From contig JAIXTM010000002.1 of assembly GCA_027483945.1 (NCBI GenBank), positions 62,001 to 126,000 on the forward strand: a DNA stretch of 64,000 nucleotides, in the 5' to 3' direction. The notes beneath the pieces are model-generated. The model did no database searches, was not told the DNA's origin, and was given only the letters and a program-made list of their open reading frames with translations. A program made the position numbers and the translations under genes. How positions within the stretch are numbered: position 1 is the stretch's first letter; the number at the start of each line of letters is the position of its first letter. Source of the stretch: Hyphomicrobiales bacterium. GTDB taxonomy: Bacteria; Pseudomonadota; Alphaproteobacteria; Rhizobiales; Beijerinckiaceae. Of this stretch, positions 29,597-40,379 are shown piece after piece.

Positions 29597-31363
29597 CTAG
29601 CCGTCCAGCAGCTGGAGCCGGTTCAGGTTGGCATAGATGCCGCCCGCCGCCGACAGGTCTTCGTGCCGGCCGATCTCGGCGATGCGGCCCTTGTCCATCA
29701 CCACGATCTGGTCGGCGTGACGGATGGTGGAGAGCCGGTGCGCGATGACCAACGTGGTGCGGCCTTTCATCAGCCGCGCCAAAGCCTCCTGCACCAGCCG
29801 CTCGCTCTCGGCGTCGAGCGCGGATGTCGCCTCGTCGAGCAGGAGGATCGGCGCATCCTTCAGGATCGCCCGGGCGAGCGAGATGCGCTGGCGCTCGCCT
29901 CCCGAGAGGCGCGAGCCCGCCGGGCCGACGCGGCTGTCATAGCCTTCCGGCATCGCGGCGATGAAACCCGCCGCCGCGGCCGCCTGCGCGGCTGCCTCGA
30001 TATCCGCCTGCGAGGCGCCGGGCCGGCCGAAGGCGATGTTGGCCCGCACCGTGTCGTCGAAGAGGACGACGTCCTGGCTGACCACGGAGATCTGCGTGCG
30101 CAGGCTGTCCAGCGTCAGCCCCCGCACGTCCTCGTCGTCGATGGTCACGGCGCCGCCGGTCACGTCGTAGAGACGCGGCACCAGCGACAGGAGCGTCGAC
30201 TTTCCCGACCCGGAGCGGCCGACGAGCGCCGTTGTCGTGCCGCCCTCGACGACGAGATCGACGTGATCCAGCGCCGGTACGTCGTCGCGGTAGCGGAAGG
30301 ACACGCCGCGGAACGCGATCCTGCCACGCGAGACCGTGAGCGGCCTGGCATCCGGCGCGTCGACGATGCGCGGCGCCTCGTCCAGGATGGCGAAATAGCG
30401 CGTCAAGGCGGCCATCGCCTCCTGCATGATCGCGTTGAGGTTGCCGATGGCGCGGATCGGCTGAGCCGCGAGGAGCAGCGCGGTGACGAAGCCGGTGAAA
30501 TCGCCGATCGTCGTCTCGCCGGCGACGATGCGCAGGCCGATCAGCACGAAGACGATGGCGACCGCGATCCCGCCGCCGACCTCCAGCAGGGGGTCCAGCC
30601 GCGCACGCGCATTGGCCGTCTTCATCTTGAGGAGCCGCACATTGTCGAATGCGCGGGCCGCGCGGCCCTTCAGATAGGCTTCCAGCCGGAACGCCTTGGC
30701 GAAGCGCAGGCCCGACAGGCTTTCCGACACCATGCCGGCCATGGCGCCGATCTCCTCCTGCGTGGAGGTGGAGACGCGCCGCAGCTTCTTGCCGATCCGC
30801 GCCACCGGGATCGCGACGAACGGCGCGATGATCGCGGCGCCCAAGGTCAGCGCCGGGTCGATCCAGATCATCGTCGCCACCAGCGCGACGACGGTGGCGA
30901 GGTCGCGCAGGAACACGGTGGAGAGGCGCGTCAGCGCCTCCTTGATATAGGCGAAGTCCGTGGTGAAGCGCTGGGTCAGCGCCGCCGGGCTCTCCCGTCC
31001 CACCTGGGCGAGGTCCGCGTCGACCAGGTGGGCGTAGAGTGCGGTCTGCATGTCCGCCTCAACCCGCGTCACCACCCGGTTCGTCAGCACCGTCTGGGCG
31101 TAGAGGGAGAAGCCCTTGATGGCGGTCACGCCGATCACGAAGACGGGAGCTAGGAGGATCGCCTGCCGGTCCTTGGCCGTGAACGCCTCGAAGGCCTGCT
31201 TGATCAGGACGGGGTAGAGGCCGGTCATTCCCGCGACCAGCGCGATGAAGACCATGACGAGGGCGAGCGTCGGCCAATGCGCGCTCAGCCAGCCGCGCCA
31301 GAGCCGTTGGATCGTGGCGAGCGTGTCGCCGGTCAGCGGGATCGGGGTCTTCGGGGCCATCAT
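29597..31363 (-). CDS. ABC exporter, MsbA-like (fused transmembrane and ATPase domains)
   Basis: A 588-residue half-transporter. Six membrane helices span about residues 30-320, with the ESPAALTQRFTTDF coupling region. The ATPase has Walker A GRSGSGKST at 382-390, signature LSGGERQR at 486-493, Walker B ILLLDEATSA at 506-515 and the switch His in IAHRLST. It resembles MsbA lipid A-core flippases, but the lipid-flippase role is inferred from resemblance only. Two tandem ATGs at 31363 and 31360 are the only sensible starts. It is transcribed alone, convergent with the phosphatase. Confidence 0.9.
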   Translation of the reverse strand: MMAPKTPIPLTGDTLATIQRLWRGWLSAHWPTLALVMVFIALVAGMTGLYPVLIKQAFEAFTAKDRQAILLAPVFVIGVTAIKGFSLYAQTVLTNRVVTRVEADMQTALYAHLVDADLAQVGRESPAALTQRFTTDFAYIKEALTRLSTVFLRDLATVVALVATMIWIDPALTLGAAIIAPFVAIPVARIGKKLRRVSTSTQEEIGAMAGMVSESLSGLRFAKAFRLEAYLKGRAARAFDNVRLLKMKTANARARLDPLLEVGGGIAVAIVFVLIGLRIVAGETTIGDFTGFVTALLLAAQPIRAIGNLNAIMQEAMAALTRYFAILDEAPRIVDAPDARPLTVSRGRIAFRGVSFRYRDDVPALDHVDLVVEGGTTTALVGRSGSGKSTLLSLVPRLYDVTGGAVTIDDEDVRGLTLDSLRTQISVVSQDVVLFDDTVRANIAFGRPGASQADIEAAAQAAAAAGFIAAMPEGYDSRVGPAGSRLSGGERQRISLARAILKDAPILLLDEATSALDAESERLVQEALARLMKGRTTLVIAHRLSTIRHADQIVVMDKGRIAEIGRHEDLSAAGGIYANLNRLQLLDG

Positions 31364-31544
31364 CGTCCGGATCGGGCAGACGCGGCCTGGCCGCGGCCCC
31401 GATGCGCTAGCACGGCCCCTGTCCACCCGCAAAGTCCACCCGCAAACGCGCAGGTGCGGCCGTTCATTTGCACTGCACCATGACACGGAACCCTCCTGCT
31501 GCCTCCGCGTTGTGAGCCTGGTTTGCTTTGCGTGGAGAACGGTG

Positions 31545-31778
31545 ATGGGTGGTTTTGCGCTTCTGTCGAGCTTTGCCTGCGACACCTGCGGCAGCCCTGC
31601 CATCATGCTTCCCGACGCGCCGGAGGACACATCCGCGATCCGTTGCAGCGGTTGCGGCTCGCGGCTCGGCACCTGGGGCGAGTTCAAGGCCCGGGCGCGC
31701 CAGCTCATCATCGAGGATTCGGGTCAGGCCGAGGCGGGGCCCCGGCGGGTCAGCGTCGACCTCGCGCTCGACCTGTGA
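31545..31778 (+). CDS. Small zinc-ribbon-like protein
   Basis: A 77-residue protein with two CxxC pairs, CDTC near residue 11 and CSGC near residue 33, spaced as in a zinc ribbon. A conserved-looking GSRLGTWGEFKARARQLI segment follows. GGAG lies seven bases before ATG 31545. It is probably cytoplasmic. Function is unknown. It stands alone between the ABC exporter and a tiny membrane protein. Confidence 0.65.
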   Translation: MGGFALLSSFACDTCGSPAIMLPDAPEDTSAIRCSGCGSRLGTWGEFKARARQLIIEDSGQAEAGPRRVSVDLALDL

Positions 31779-31858
31779 AAGGTTCAGGACGGGAGGCGCG
31801 GCCGGCCGCGCGTCTCCCGGTCCTCGCTCAGATTTGCGGGCCGTAGGGGGCACTATCC

Positions 31859-32020
31859 ATGGGCTTGCTTGTCAGCCTGCTCGTGACCGTTCTGGTCATC
31901 GTTCTCATTCTCTATCTCATCAACCTCCTGCCGATCGACGGACGCGCCAAGCAGATTGCGCGGATCATCGTCATCATCATCGGCATCCTGTCGCTGCTGC
32001 GCTATCTCGCGGTGTTCTGA
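31859..32020 (+). CDS. Tiny two-helix membrane protein (53 aa)
   Basis: A 53-residue ORF beginning MGLLVSLLVTVLVIVLILYL and containing two hydrophobic segments separated by LPIDGRAKQIAR. It resembles small Thivi_2564-type membrane proteins of proteobacteria. Its function is not known. The ATG is preceded by a G-rich AGGGGG stretch. It is so short that automated gene callers may miss it. Confidence 0.6.
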   Translation: MGLLVSLLVTVLVIVLILYLINLLPIDGRAKQIARIIVIIIGILSLLRYLAVF

Positions 32021-32056
32021 CGGCGCAGTCGCGCGCCATCCGTCACTGAACGGAGC

Positions 32057-32096
32057 GAGGCAATCCGGCCAGGGCCAAGGCCTGCCGGATTGCCTC
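32057..32096. repeat. Palindromic repeat after the tiny membrane gene
   Basis: A 13-bp perfect inverted repeat, GAGGCAATCCGGC at 32057-32069 and GCCGGATTGCCTC at 32084-32096. The flanking CGTCACTGAACGGAGCG resembles the GTCATTGCGGGCGGAGCG repeat near 14361. It could act as a transcription stop, but no T-run follows, so a dispersed intergenic repeat is likelier. Confidence 0.6.
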
Positions 32097-32117
32097 GTCG
32101 CGTCATGGCGGCGCCGG

Positions 32118-32429
32118 TCAGATATCGTCGGCCGGCGTGCGGCGGTTGGTGCCCATCTGGCCGTTCTCGATCCGCTCCGGCGTCAGTTCCGCGCGGCCCT
32201 CCTCGGCGATCTCGTCCTCGACGTCTTCCGGCAGAAGCTGGTCGGCGTCCATGTCATGCACCGGATGGGTCGGATCGTCTCCGTCACTCGTCTCATGGGA
32301 GCGCGGCACGGCGTTCAGCACCGGCACGTCCGGCTCGGCGCCTTCGCCCGGCGTCTCGGCGATGGCATCGAGAAAGTCGTCCTGGTCCTTCCGCTCCTCG
32401 GCGGTGACCGGATAGGGCTTGGGGTTCAT
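32118..32429 (-). CDS. Hypothetical acidic protein
   Basis: A 103-residue protein, strongly acidic, with no membrane or signal segment. It starts MNPKPYPVTAEERKDQDDF and ends with RTPADDI. AAGGAG lies seven bases before ATG 32429. I recognise no family; runs of Asp/Glu suggest a partly disordered protein. The frame is open further upstream, but the binding site fixes this start. It lies 64 bases downstream of pgm in the same direction, so it may be co-transcribed. Confidence 0.6.
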   Translation of the reverse strand: MNPKPYPVTAEERKDQDDFLDAIAETPGEGAEPDVPVLNAVPRSHETSDGDDPTHPVHDMDADQLLPEDVEDEIAEEGRAELTPERIENGQMGTNRRTPADDI

Positions 32430-32493
32430 GGCGGCGCTCCTTGAAGGCGGGTTCGACCCCGTCAACCCGGAGCGCGGCGCCTGCGTTCCGCCG

Positions 32494-34185
<1,692 letters not shown>

Positions 34186-34275
34186 CTAGATCGTTTGGCG
34201 GGGCGGATCGTCAAGCGCAAATCCGGTACAGACTGGTCGGGAGTGCGGTGCAGCAAGACGAGCGGAGCCATTGCG

Positions 34276-34743
34276 ATGCGGCCGGATTTGCGGATTCTGG
34301 GCTTCGAGGACCTGACGGTCGGCATGAGCGACCGGCTGGAGAAGACCGTCTCCTCCGCTGACGTCGTCGGCTTCGCCGAGATCACGGGCGATCACAACCC
34401 GATCCACCTCTCGGAGCATTTCGCGGCGCGCACGCCCTTCGGCACGCGCATCGCCCACGGGCTCTACACGGCGGGCCTCATCTCGGCCGTCCTCGGTACC
34501 CGGCTGCCGGGGCCCGGCGCCGTCTATATGAGCCAGACGCTGAACTTCCGCGCCCCCGTGCGCATCGGCGACACGGTCGTTGTCGAAGTGAGCGTGGCGG
34601 AGCTTTTCCCCGAGAAGCGCCGGGCGCGCCTGGCCTGCACCTGCTCTGTGGACGGGGAGGTCGTGCTCGACGGCGAGGCGCTGGTGAAGGTCCCGGCCCG
34701 CGCCGACCTTGCCATCGATCCGAGGCTCGTGCCGGGCGCCTGA
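34276..34743 (+). CDS. MaoC-like (R)-specific enoyl-CoA hydratase/dehydratase
   Basis: A 155-residue hot-dog-fold protein with the hydratase motif FAEITGDHNPIHLSEHFA near residues 31-48 (catalytic Asp and His) and GTRIAHGLYTAG after it. It hydrates (R)-enoyl-CoA or related acyl thioesters. Candidate roles are fatty-acid or polyhydroxyalkanoate metabolism; the context gives no help. GGAG lies nine bases before ATG 34276. A tRNA-Gly gene follows on the other strand. Confidence 0.9.
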   Translation: MRPDLRILGFEDLTVGMSDRLEKTVSSADVVGFAEITGDHNPIHLSEHFAARTPFGTRIAHGLYTAGLISAVLGTRLPGPGAVYMSQTLNFRAPVRIGDTVVVEVSVAELFPEKRRARLACTCSVDGEVVLDGEALVKVPARADLAIDPRLVPGA

Positions 34744-34779
34744 AACGGAAAGCCGCCGGCGATGGAACCATCCGGCGGC
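34742..34779 (-). terminator. Terminator downstream of tRNA-Gly
   Basis: An 8-bp stem, GCCGCCGG at 34752-34759 and CCGGCGGC at 34772-34779, with a 12-base loop. On the minus strand it is followed by TTTCCGTTTC, as expected for a terminator of the tRNA transcript. It also lies just after the maoC stop and could serve both strands. Confidence 0.7.
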
Positions 34780-34806
34780 AGCCTGCGCATGATCTTGGAA
34801 GAAAAC

Positions 34807-34881
34807 TGGAGCGGGCGAAGGGATTCGAACCCTCGACCCCAACCTTGGCAAGGTTGTGCTCTACCCCTGAGCTACACCCGC
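34807..34881 (-). tRNA. tRNA-Gly (anticodon GCC)
   Basis: Read on the minus strand the gene begins GCGGGUGUAGCUCAGGGGUA and folds into the cloverleaf. The acceptor stem GCGGGUG pairs with CGCCCGC, including one U-G pair. The anticodon loop UUGCCAA carries GCC. The T-arm GAGGGUUCGAAUCCCUU is intact. The 3' CCA is encoded (plus-strand TGGA at 34807-34810, including the discriminator). A terminator follows. Confidence 0.97.
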
Positions 34882-35034
34882 ATCCGTGGGGCGACCCTGG
34901 CGGGCCGCGGGCGGTTGATGCCCCAAACCGGGCGCCGATGCAAGCCTCTTGTGACGCGGCCTTGCCGATCGCCTCTGCCGCACTCTCCGGAAAGCCGGCT
35001 TGAGGCGCCACTCCGTGGCCGCTAGACAACCGCC

Positions 35035-35583
35035 ATGCACGACGTTGAAAGCACCGCACCTTCTGGCCCGCAGGACGACGAAGACCGCGCAGCGCCGGTC
35101 TTCGCCTATCTGGCGGACCTCGGCATTCCGGTCGAGACCGCGCGGCACGAGGCGGTCTTCACCGTGGAGCAAAGCCGGCACCTGCGCGGCATCATCCCCG
35201 GCGGCCACGTCAAGAATCTGTTTCTGAAGGACAAGAAGGGCCGCCTCTTCCTCGTCGTCGCCGAGGAGGAGACGCGCATCGACCTGAAGCGCCTGCACGA
35301 GGCGATCGGCGCGTCCGGACGCCTCTCCTTCTGCAGCGCGGAGACGCTGCGGGCGGTGCTCGGCGTCGAGCCGGGCTCCGTCACGCCCCTTTCGGTGCTG
35401 AACGACCGGGACGGCCTCGTCACCGTCGTCCTCGACACGGTCCTGATGACGCACGAGCCGATCAACGTGCATCCGCTCGTCAACACGATGACGACCTCGA
35501 TCGCGCGGGAGGACCTCCTGCGCTTCCTGCGCGCCACCGGCCACGAGCCGCTTCTCGTTCCGCTGCCCGCCCCGCAAGCCTGA
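35035..35583 (+). CDS. Prolyl-tRNA deacylase family protein (ProX/YbaK)
   Basis: A 182-residue protein of the YbaK/EbsC/ProX family that hydrolyses misacylated Ala- or Cys-tRNA(Pro). Signature segments are RHEAVFTVEQS near residue 41, GGHVKNLFLKDKKGRLFLVV near 56 (catalytic Lys region) and VTPLSVLND near 118. The C-terminal HEPINVHPLVNTMT segment matches the free-standing ProXp-ala type. It stands alone upstream of the thioredoxin gene. Confidence 0.92.
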   Translation: MHDVESTAPSGPQDDEDRAAPVFAYLADLGIPVETARHEAVFTVEQSRHLRGIIPGGHVKNLFLKDKKGRLFLVVAEEETRIDLKRLHEAIGASGRLSFCSAETLRAVLGVEPGSVTPLSVLNDRDGLVTVVLDTVLMTHEPINVHPLVNTMTTSIAREDLLRFLRATGHEPLLVPLPAPQA

Positions 35584-35686
35584 AGGGGAAAGCGGCAAGC
35601 CTGGCCGCGGATTGCTTTTGCGGTCGATTGTGCCCATTTCAGGGGAACGGGCGGCAAGGGATGCCGCCGGCAGGACCGACCGATTC

Positions 35687-36634
35687 ATGACGCAGACGGC
35701 TTCTTTCCAGGGTTTCTCCACGGTCAGCGCCACCGGCAGCGCTTCCGGTACGGCGTCCGTCGCCGCAGCGACGGGCGGCATCCGCGACGTCACCACGGCC
35801 ACCTTCCGCCAGGAGGTGATGGCCGAGAGCATGAAGCAGCCGGTCCTGGTCGACTTCTGGGCGCCTTGGTGCGGCCCCTGCAAGCAGCTCGCGCCGATCC
35901 TGGAGCGCGCCGTCGCCGCCGCGGGCGGCAAGGTCAAGCTCGTCAAGATGAACGTGGACGAGAACCCGGAAATCCCGGGCCAGCTCGGCATCCAGTCGAT
36001 CCCCGCCGTCATCGCCTTCAGCAAGGGCCAGCCGGTCGACGGCTTCGTCGGCAACGTGCAGGAAAGCCAGATCGCGGCCTTCATCGCCCGCCTCGCCGGT
36101 CCGACCGTGTCGCCGCTGCAGGAGGCCGTCGACGAGGCTGCCGCTCTCGCCGCCGCGGGCGATGTCGAGAGCGCGGCCGAGATCTACGCCGCCGTGCTGG
36201 AGCGCGACCCGGCGCTCGTGGCGGCCATCGCCGGCCTCGCTCAGGCACGCCTCGCCCTCGGCGACCGGGACGGCGCGCGGGACGTCCTCGCCGCGGCTCC
36301 GGCCGAGGCGGCAGGTCCCGAACTGGCCGCCGCGCGTGCGGCCCTCGATCTTGCCGACCAGACAGCGCAGCTCGGCGACACGGCCGAGCTGGAGCGCCGC
36401 ATCGCGGCCGATCCCGCCGACCATCAGAGCCGGTTCGATCTGGCCCTGGCGGAAGCCGCGCGCGGGCGCAAGCTGGAGGCCGTCGGCCACCTGATCGAGA
36501 TCGTGCGCCGCGAGCGCGGCTGGAACGAGGAGGCGGCGCGCAAGCAGCTGCTGCAGATGTTCGAGGCCTGGGGCCCGATGGACGAGGCCAGCATCCAGGG
36601 CCGCCGGCGTCTGTCGGCCGTCCTCTTCGCCTGA
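35687..36634 (+). CDS. Thioredoxin with TPR region (CnoX/YbbN-like)
   Basis: The 315-residue protein has a short Ala/Ser/Thr-rich N-terminus, then a thioredoxin domain (about residues 33-140) with an intact redox site WCGPC at 61-65. A helical TPR-like C-terminal half (about 150-310) follows. This matches CnoX/YbbN, a redox chaperone cooperating with GroEL or DnaK. Unlike E. coli YbbN it keeps a full CxxC, so it may also be an oxidoreductase. It starts a run of three plus-strand genes with the Lon-N and Trm112 genes. Confidence 0.9.
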   Translation: MTQTASFQGFSTVSATGSASGTASVAAATGGIRDVTTATFRQEVMAESMKQPVLVDFWAPWCGPCKQLAPILERAVAAAGGKVKLVKMNVDENPEIPGQLGIQSIPAVIAFSKGQPVDGFVGNVQESQIAAFIARLAGPTVSPLQEAVDEAAALAAAGDVESAAEIYAAVLERDPALVAAIAGLAQARLALGDRDGARDVLAAAPAEAAGPELAAARAALDLADQTAQLGDTAELERRIAADPADHQSRFDLALAEAARGRKLEAVGHLIEIVRRERGWNEEAARKQLLQMFEAWGPMDEASIQGRRRLSAVLFA

Positions 36635-36666
36635 CGGGGGCATGGAAGGTTGCCGAGGGCGCCGTC

Positions 36667-37332
36667 ATGAGCACCAACGTCGTCTACCGCGGGCCGGAGG
36701 ATTGTCCCGGCGTCATCCCGGTCTTCCCGCTGTCGGGGGCCCTGCTGCTGCCGCGCGGACAGATGCCGCTCAACATCTTCGAGCCGCGCTACCTCGCCAT
36801 GATCGACGACGCGCTGAGGTCCGAGCGGCTGATCGGCATTGTCCAGCCCGACGAGGAGGCCGGCGGCGGCGAACGGCCTGATCTCTATACGGTCGGATGC
36901 CTGGGTCGCATCACCCAGTTCGCCGAGACCGGCGACGGGCGCTACCTCATCACGCTCACCGGCATCGCCCGGTTCCGCATCACGCAGGAACTCGCCTCGG
37001 CGACCCCCTACCGCCAGTGCCAGATCTCCTATGCCGAGTTCCTCGCCGATTTCGAGGCGCGGGCCGGCGAGGCGGCGGTGGACCGCGAGGCGGTGGTGCG
37101 AGCCCTGCGCGACTTCGCCCGCGTCAACGCGCTCAAGATCGACTGGAAGGGCGTGAACGAGGCGCCGAACGAGGCCCTCGTCAACGCGCTCTCCATGATG
37201 AGCCCGTTCGGGCCGCGGGAGAAGCAGGCGCTGCTCGAGGCGCCGGACCTGCGCACCCGCGCGGAGGTCCTCGTCGCCATCACCGAGATGGACATCGCCC
37301 GGGACGGCGAGGGCGAAGGCAGCCTGCAATGA
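36667..37332 (+). CDS. LON peptidase substrate-binding (Lon-N) domain protein
   Basis: A 221-residue protein consisting mainly of a Lon N-terminal domain ([23 protein letters not shown], about residues 16-38 abridged; then [10 protein letters not shown]). It has no protease or AAA+ domain. It probably acts as a stand-alone substrate or ubiquitin-like adapter; the function is unproven. It overlaps the Trm112-like gene by ATGA and follows the thioredoxin gene by 32 bases, so the three probably form one operon. Confidence 0.9.
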   Translation: MSTNVVYRGPEDCPGVIPVFPLSGALLLPRGQMPLNIFEPRYLAMIDDALRSERLIGIVQPDEEAGGGERPDLYTVGCLGRITQFAETGDGRYLITLTGIARFRITQELASATPYRQCQISYAEFLADFEARAGEAAVDREAVVRALRDFARVNALKIDWKGVNEAPNEALVNALSMMSPFGPREKQALLEAPDLRTRAEVLVAITEMDIARDGEGEGSLQ

Positions 37333-37559
37333 GCGACGACGCCGACGGCGCGACCGAGGGCTCGGTACCGGCCGTGACGCACCAGGCGCCGCAGGCCGAC
37401 CGCAAGCTCCTGGAACTCCTCGTCTGCCCCCTGACCAAGGACCGGCTCGCCTATGACGCGCAGACGCAGGAGCTGATCAGCCGCCGCGCGCGCCTCGCCT
37501 ACCCGATCCGCGACGGCATTCCGATCATGCTGCCGGACGAGGCGCGGGTCCTGCGCTGA
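37329..37559 (+). CDS. Trm112 family protein
   Basis: A 76-residue protein of the Trm112/UPF0434 type: [17 protein letters not shown] near residue 27, [25 protein letters not shown] at the end. A single Cys replaces the zinc-binding set of the eukaryotic version, as in many alphaproteobacterial members. Trm112-like proteins stabilise methyltransferases. Its start overlaps the Lon-N gene stop. It ends seven bases before the convergent UbiH-like gene. Confidence 0.9.
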   Translation: MSDDADGATEGSVPAVTHQAPQADRKLLELLVCPLTKDRLAYDAQTQELISRRARLAYPIRDGIPIMLPDEARVLR

Positions 37560-37566
37560 TCAACGC

Positions 37567-38742
37567 TCAGCTCCCTAGCCCGGAGGCGCGCCGCACCAGG
37601 GCCTGTTTCAGGCGCGGCGCCCGGTCCACCAGCCCCATGCCGATATCGCGCAGCAACCGGAGCGGCCCCGCATCGTTGGAGAACAGCCCGTTGAGCCCGG
37701 CCGTGGCGGTGCCCATGCCGAGCGTCACGGGCCGCCGGGCGCGCTCGTAGCCGCGCAGGGCCTCCGCGTCCGCCGGGCCGAGCCCGAGCCGCATAGCCCC
37801 GGCGACGGCCTCCGCCAGCGCCTCGACATCGCCAAGGCCCAGATTGAGGCCCTGGCCGGCGATGGGATGGACGACATGGGCCGTGTCGCCGACGAGGGCG
37901 AATCCCTCGCCCACGAAGCGTCGCGCGATGCCCGCCGCCAGCCGATAGGGCCTTACCGGCGTCTCCAACGCGACCTCTCCCAACCTCTGCCCGAAGCGCC
38001 GCTCCACCTCGCGCCGGACGTCCGACGCATCCGCGTTGTCGAGCGCCGCCACCGCGTCGTCCCGCTCGCTCCAGACGATCGAGGAGCGATGCCCGAGCGC
38101 GCCGCCCGGCGGCAGCGGCAGGATGGCGAAGGGTCCCGAGGGCAGGAAATGCTGGACAGCGACGCCCTCATGGTCGCGCTCGTGGCTGACCGTCGCGACG
38201 ATGCCATGCTGGCCGAAGGACCGGGAAACCCAGCCCGCGCCGAGCGCCTCGCGCAGCCGCGAACGCGCACCGTCCGCCACGACGAGGAGGCCGGGCCGGA
38301 TCGCCGATCCGTCGTCCAGGAGGAACCTGCCGGCGCCGTCGGGCCGGATGACGGCGCGGGGCACGAGCGCGATGCCCGCCGCGGCGGCCGCGTCGCGCAG
38401 GGCCATGCGCAGCGCGTCGCTTCCCGCCATCCAGGCCAGCGCCTCGGCATCGCCGTCCCGCGCATCGAAGGTCAGGATGGTCGGACGCACCGGGTCTGAA
38501 AGGCGGCTGTCCGTGATCTCCATCCGCAGAATGGGTTGGACGGCACCGAGCCGGTTCCAGATGCCGATCCGCTCCAGAAGGGCGCGGCTGGCCGGGGTCA
38601 GGGCGAAATGGCGTGGATCGGAGGCCGGCGGCCCGGCGAGCGCCGGGTCGTACACCGCCACCGCGACTCCGGGGCCGAGCTCGGCGCGGATCGCCAGCGC
38701 GAAGGCGAGGCCGGCATGCCCGGCGCCCGCGACGGCCAGCAT
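37567..38742 (-). CDS. FAD-dependent monooxygenase, UbiH/UbiF/Coq6 family
   Basis: A 391-residue flavoprotein hydroxylase. The N-terminal dinucleotide-binding motif is AGAGHAGL at residues 5-12. The GDTAHVVHPIAGQGLNLGLGD segment, typical of ubiquinone hydroxylases, lies near residue 285. It probably hydroxylates the quinone ring in ubiquinone synthesis; which position cannot be told. I chose ATG 38742; a TTG eight codons upstream is possible. The reading frame continues far upstream without family similarity. Confidence 0.88.
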   Translation of the reverse strand: MLAVAGAGHAGLAFALAIRAELGPGVAVAVYDPALAGPPASDPRHFALTPASRALLERIGIWNRLGAVQPILRMEITDSRLSDPVRPTILTFDARDGDAEALAWMAGSDALRMALRDAAAAAGIALVPRAVIRPDGAGRFLLDDGSAIRPGLLVVADGARSRLREALGAGWVSRSFGQHGIVATVSHERDHEGVAVQHFLPSGPFAILPLPPGGALGHRSSIVWSERDDAVAALDNADASDVRREVERRFGQRLGEVALETPVRPYRLAAGIARRFVGEGFALVGDTAHVVHPIAGQGLNLGLGDVEALAEAVAGAMRLGLGPADAEALRGYERARRPVTLGMGTATAGLNGLFSNDAGPLRLLRDIGMGLVDRAPRLKQALVRRASGLGS

Positions 38743-38884
38743 CGTGCGTTGGTCCCTGTCCGGCAAAGCCCGTCTCCGGCGTGAGGATGATCGGGGCGGG
38801 ACCGGCGGCGAAGCGGCTTGACGCTGCCGGACCGGACCGGCCTGATGGCTTGCCGAATCATAGGCCAGCCGCACAGGAATTGCG

Positions 38885-39748
38885 ATGTCGGGCGCCGTCG
38901 CCAAATTGCTGGAAACGCTCGATCTGGAGACGCTGGAGGTCAACCTGTTCCGCGGCCGCTCGCCGCAGGACGGGTGGCAGCGCGTCTTCGGCGGCCAGGT
39001 CATCGGGCAGGCGCTCGTCGCCGCGACCCGTACCGTGGAGGGGCGCACACCCCATTCGCTCCACGCTTACTTCCTGCTGCCGGGCGATCCGTCGGTCCCC
39101 ATCATCTACGAAGTGGACCGGATCCGCGACGGCCGCAGTTTCACCACGCGCCGGGTGCTGGCGATCCAGCACGGCGCGGCGATCTTCTCCATGTCGGTCT
39201 CGTTCCATGCCGACGAGCCGGGGCTGGACCACGCCTTTCCCAGGCCCGGCGTGCCGTCGCCCGACGCCCTGTCGGGCGACGATGCCCTGCGCGCCGCCAT
39301 GCTGCCATCGATGCCGGCACCGGTACGGGCCTATTTCCAGCGCGAGCGGCCGATCGAGCTGCGCCCCGTGGAGCTGGAGCGCTATGCGCGCCGCGAGCCC
39401 ATGGACCCGGCCTTCAACGTCTGGATCCGCGCCACCGCGCCGCTTCCCGACGACCCGGCGGTGCACCAGGCGGTCCTGGCCTATGCCTCCGACATGATGC
39501 TCCTGGACACGAGCCTCGTGCCCCATGGCCGCAGCGTCTTCGAAAAGACCATCCAGGCGGCGAGCCTCGACCACGCATTGTGGTTCCACAGGCCGTTCCG
39601 GGCGGATGACTGGCTGCTTTATGCGCAGGACAGCCCCTCGTCCTCTGGCGGCCGGGGCTTTTCCCGCGGCCTGATCTACGACCAGGCCGGACGGCTGGTC
39701 GCCTCCGTTGCCCAGGAAGGACTCATCCGCGAGCGCCGCGGCGCCTGA
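38885..39748 (+). CDS. tesB: Acyl-CoA thioesterase II
   Basis: TesB hydrolyses medium- and long-chain acyl-CoAs. The 287-residue protein is a double hot-dog fold: GGQVIGQALVAATRTV near residue 37, HSLHAYFLLPGDPSVPI near 58, RSFTTRRVLAIQHG near 85, and a second domain with DHALWFHRPFRADDWLLY near 218. It starts at ATG 38885, divergent from the UbiH-like gene. Its stop lies inside a GGCGCC-TGACA-GGCGCC hairpin. Confidence 0.96.
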   Translation: MSGAVAKLLETLDLETLEVNLFRGRSPQDGWQRVFGGQVIGQALVAATRTVEGRTPHSLHAYFLLPGDPSVPIIYEVDRIRDGRSFTTRRVLAIQHGAAIFSMSVSFHADEPGLDHAFPRPGVPSPDALSGDDALRAAMLPSMPAPVRAYFQRERPIELRPVELERYARREPMDPAFNVWIRATAPLPDDPAVHQAVLAYASDMMLLDTSLVPHGRSVFEKTIQAASLDHALWFHRPFRADDWLLYAQDSPSSSGGRGFSRGLIYDQAGRLVASVAQEGLIRERRGA

Positions 39749-39777
39749 CAGGCGCCTAGATCTTGCTCAGCTGATGA

Positions 39778-40338
<561 letters not shown>

Positions 40339-40379
40339 CCGAGCCGCGCCTCAGCAAACCTTCAACGGAGTTTTCTCAG

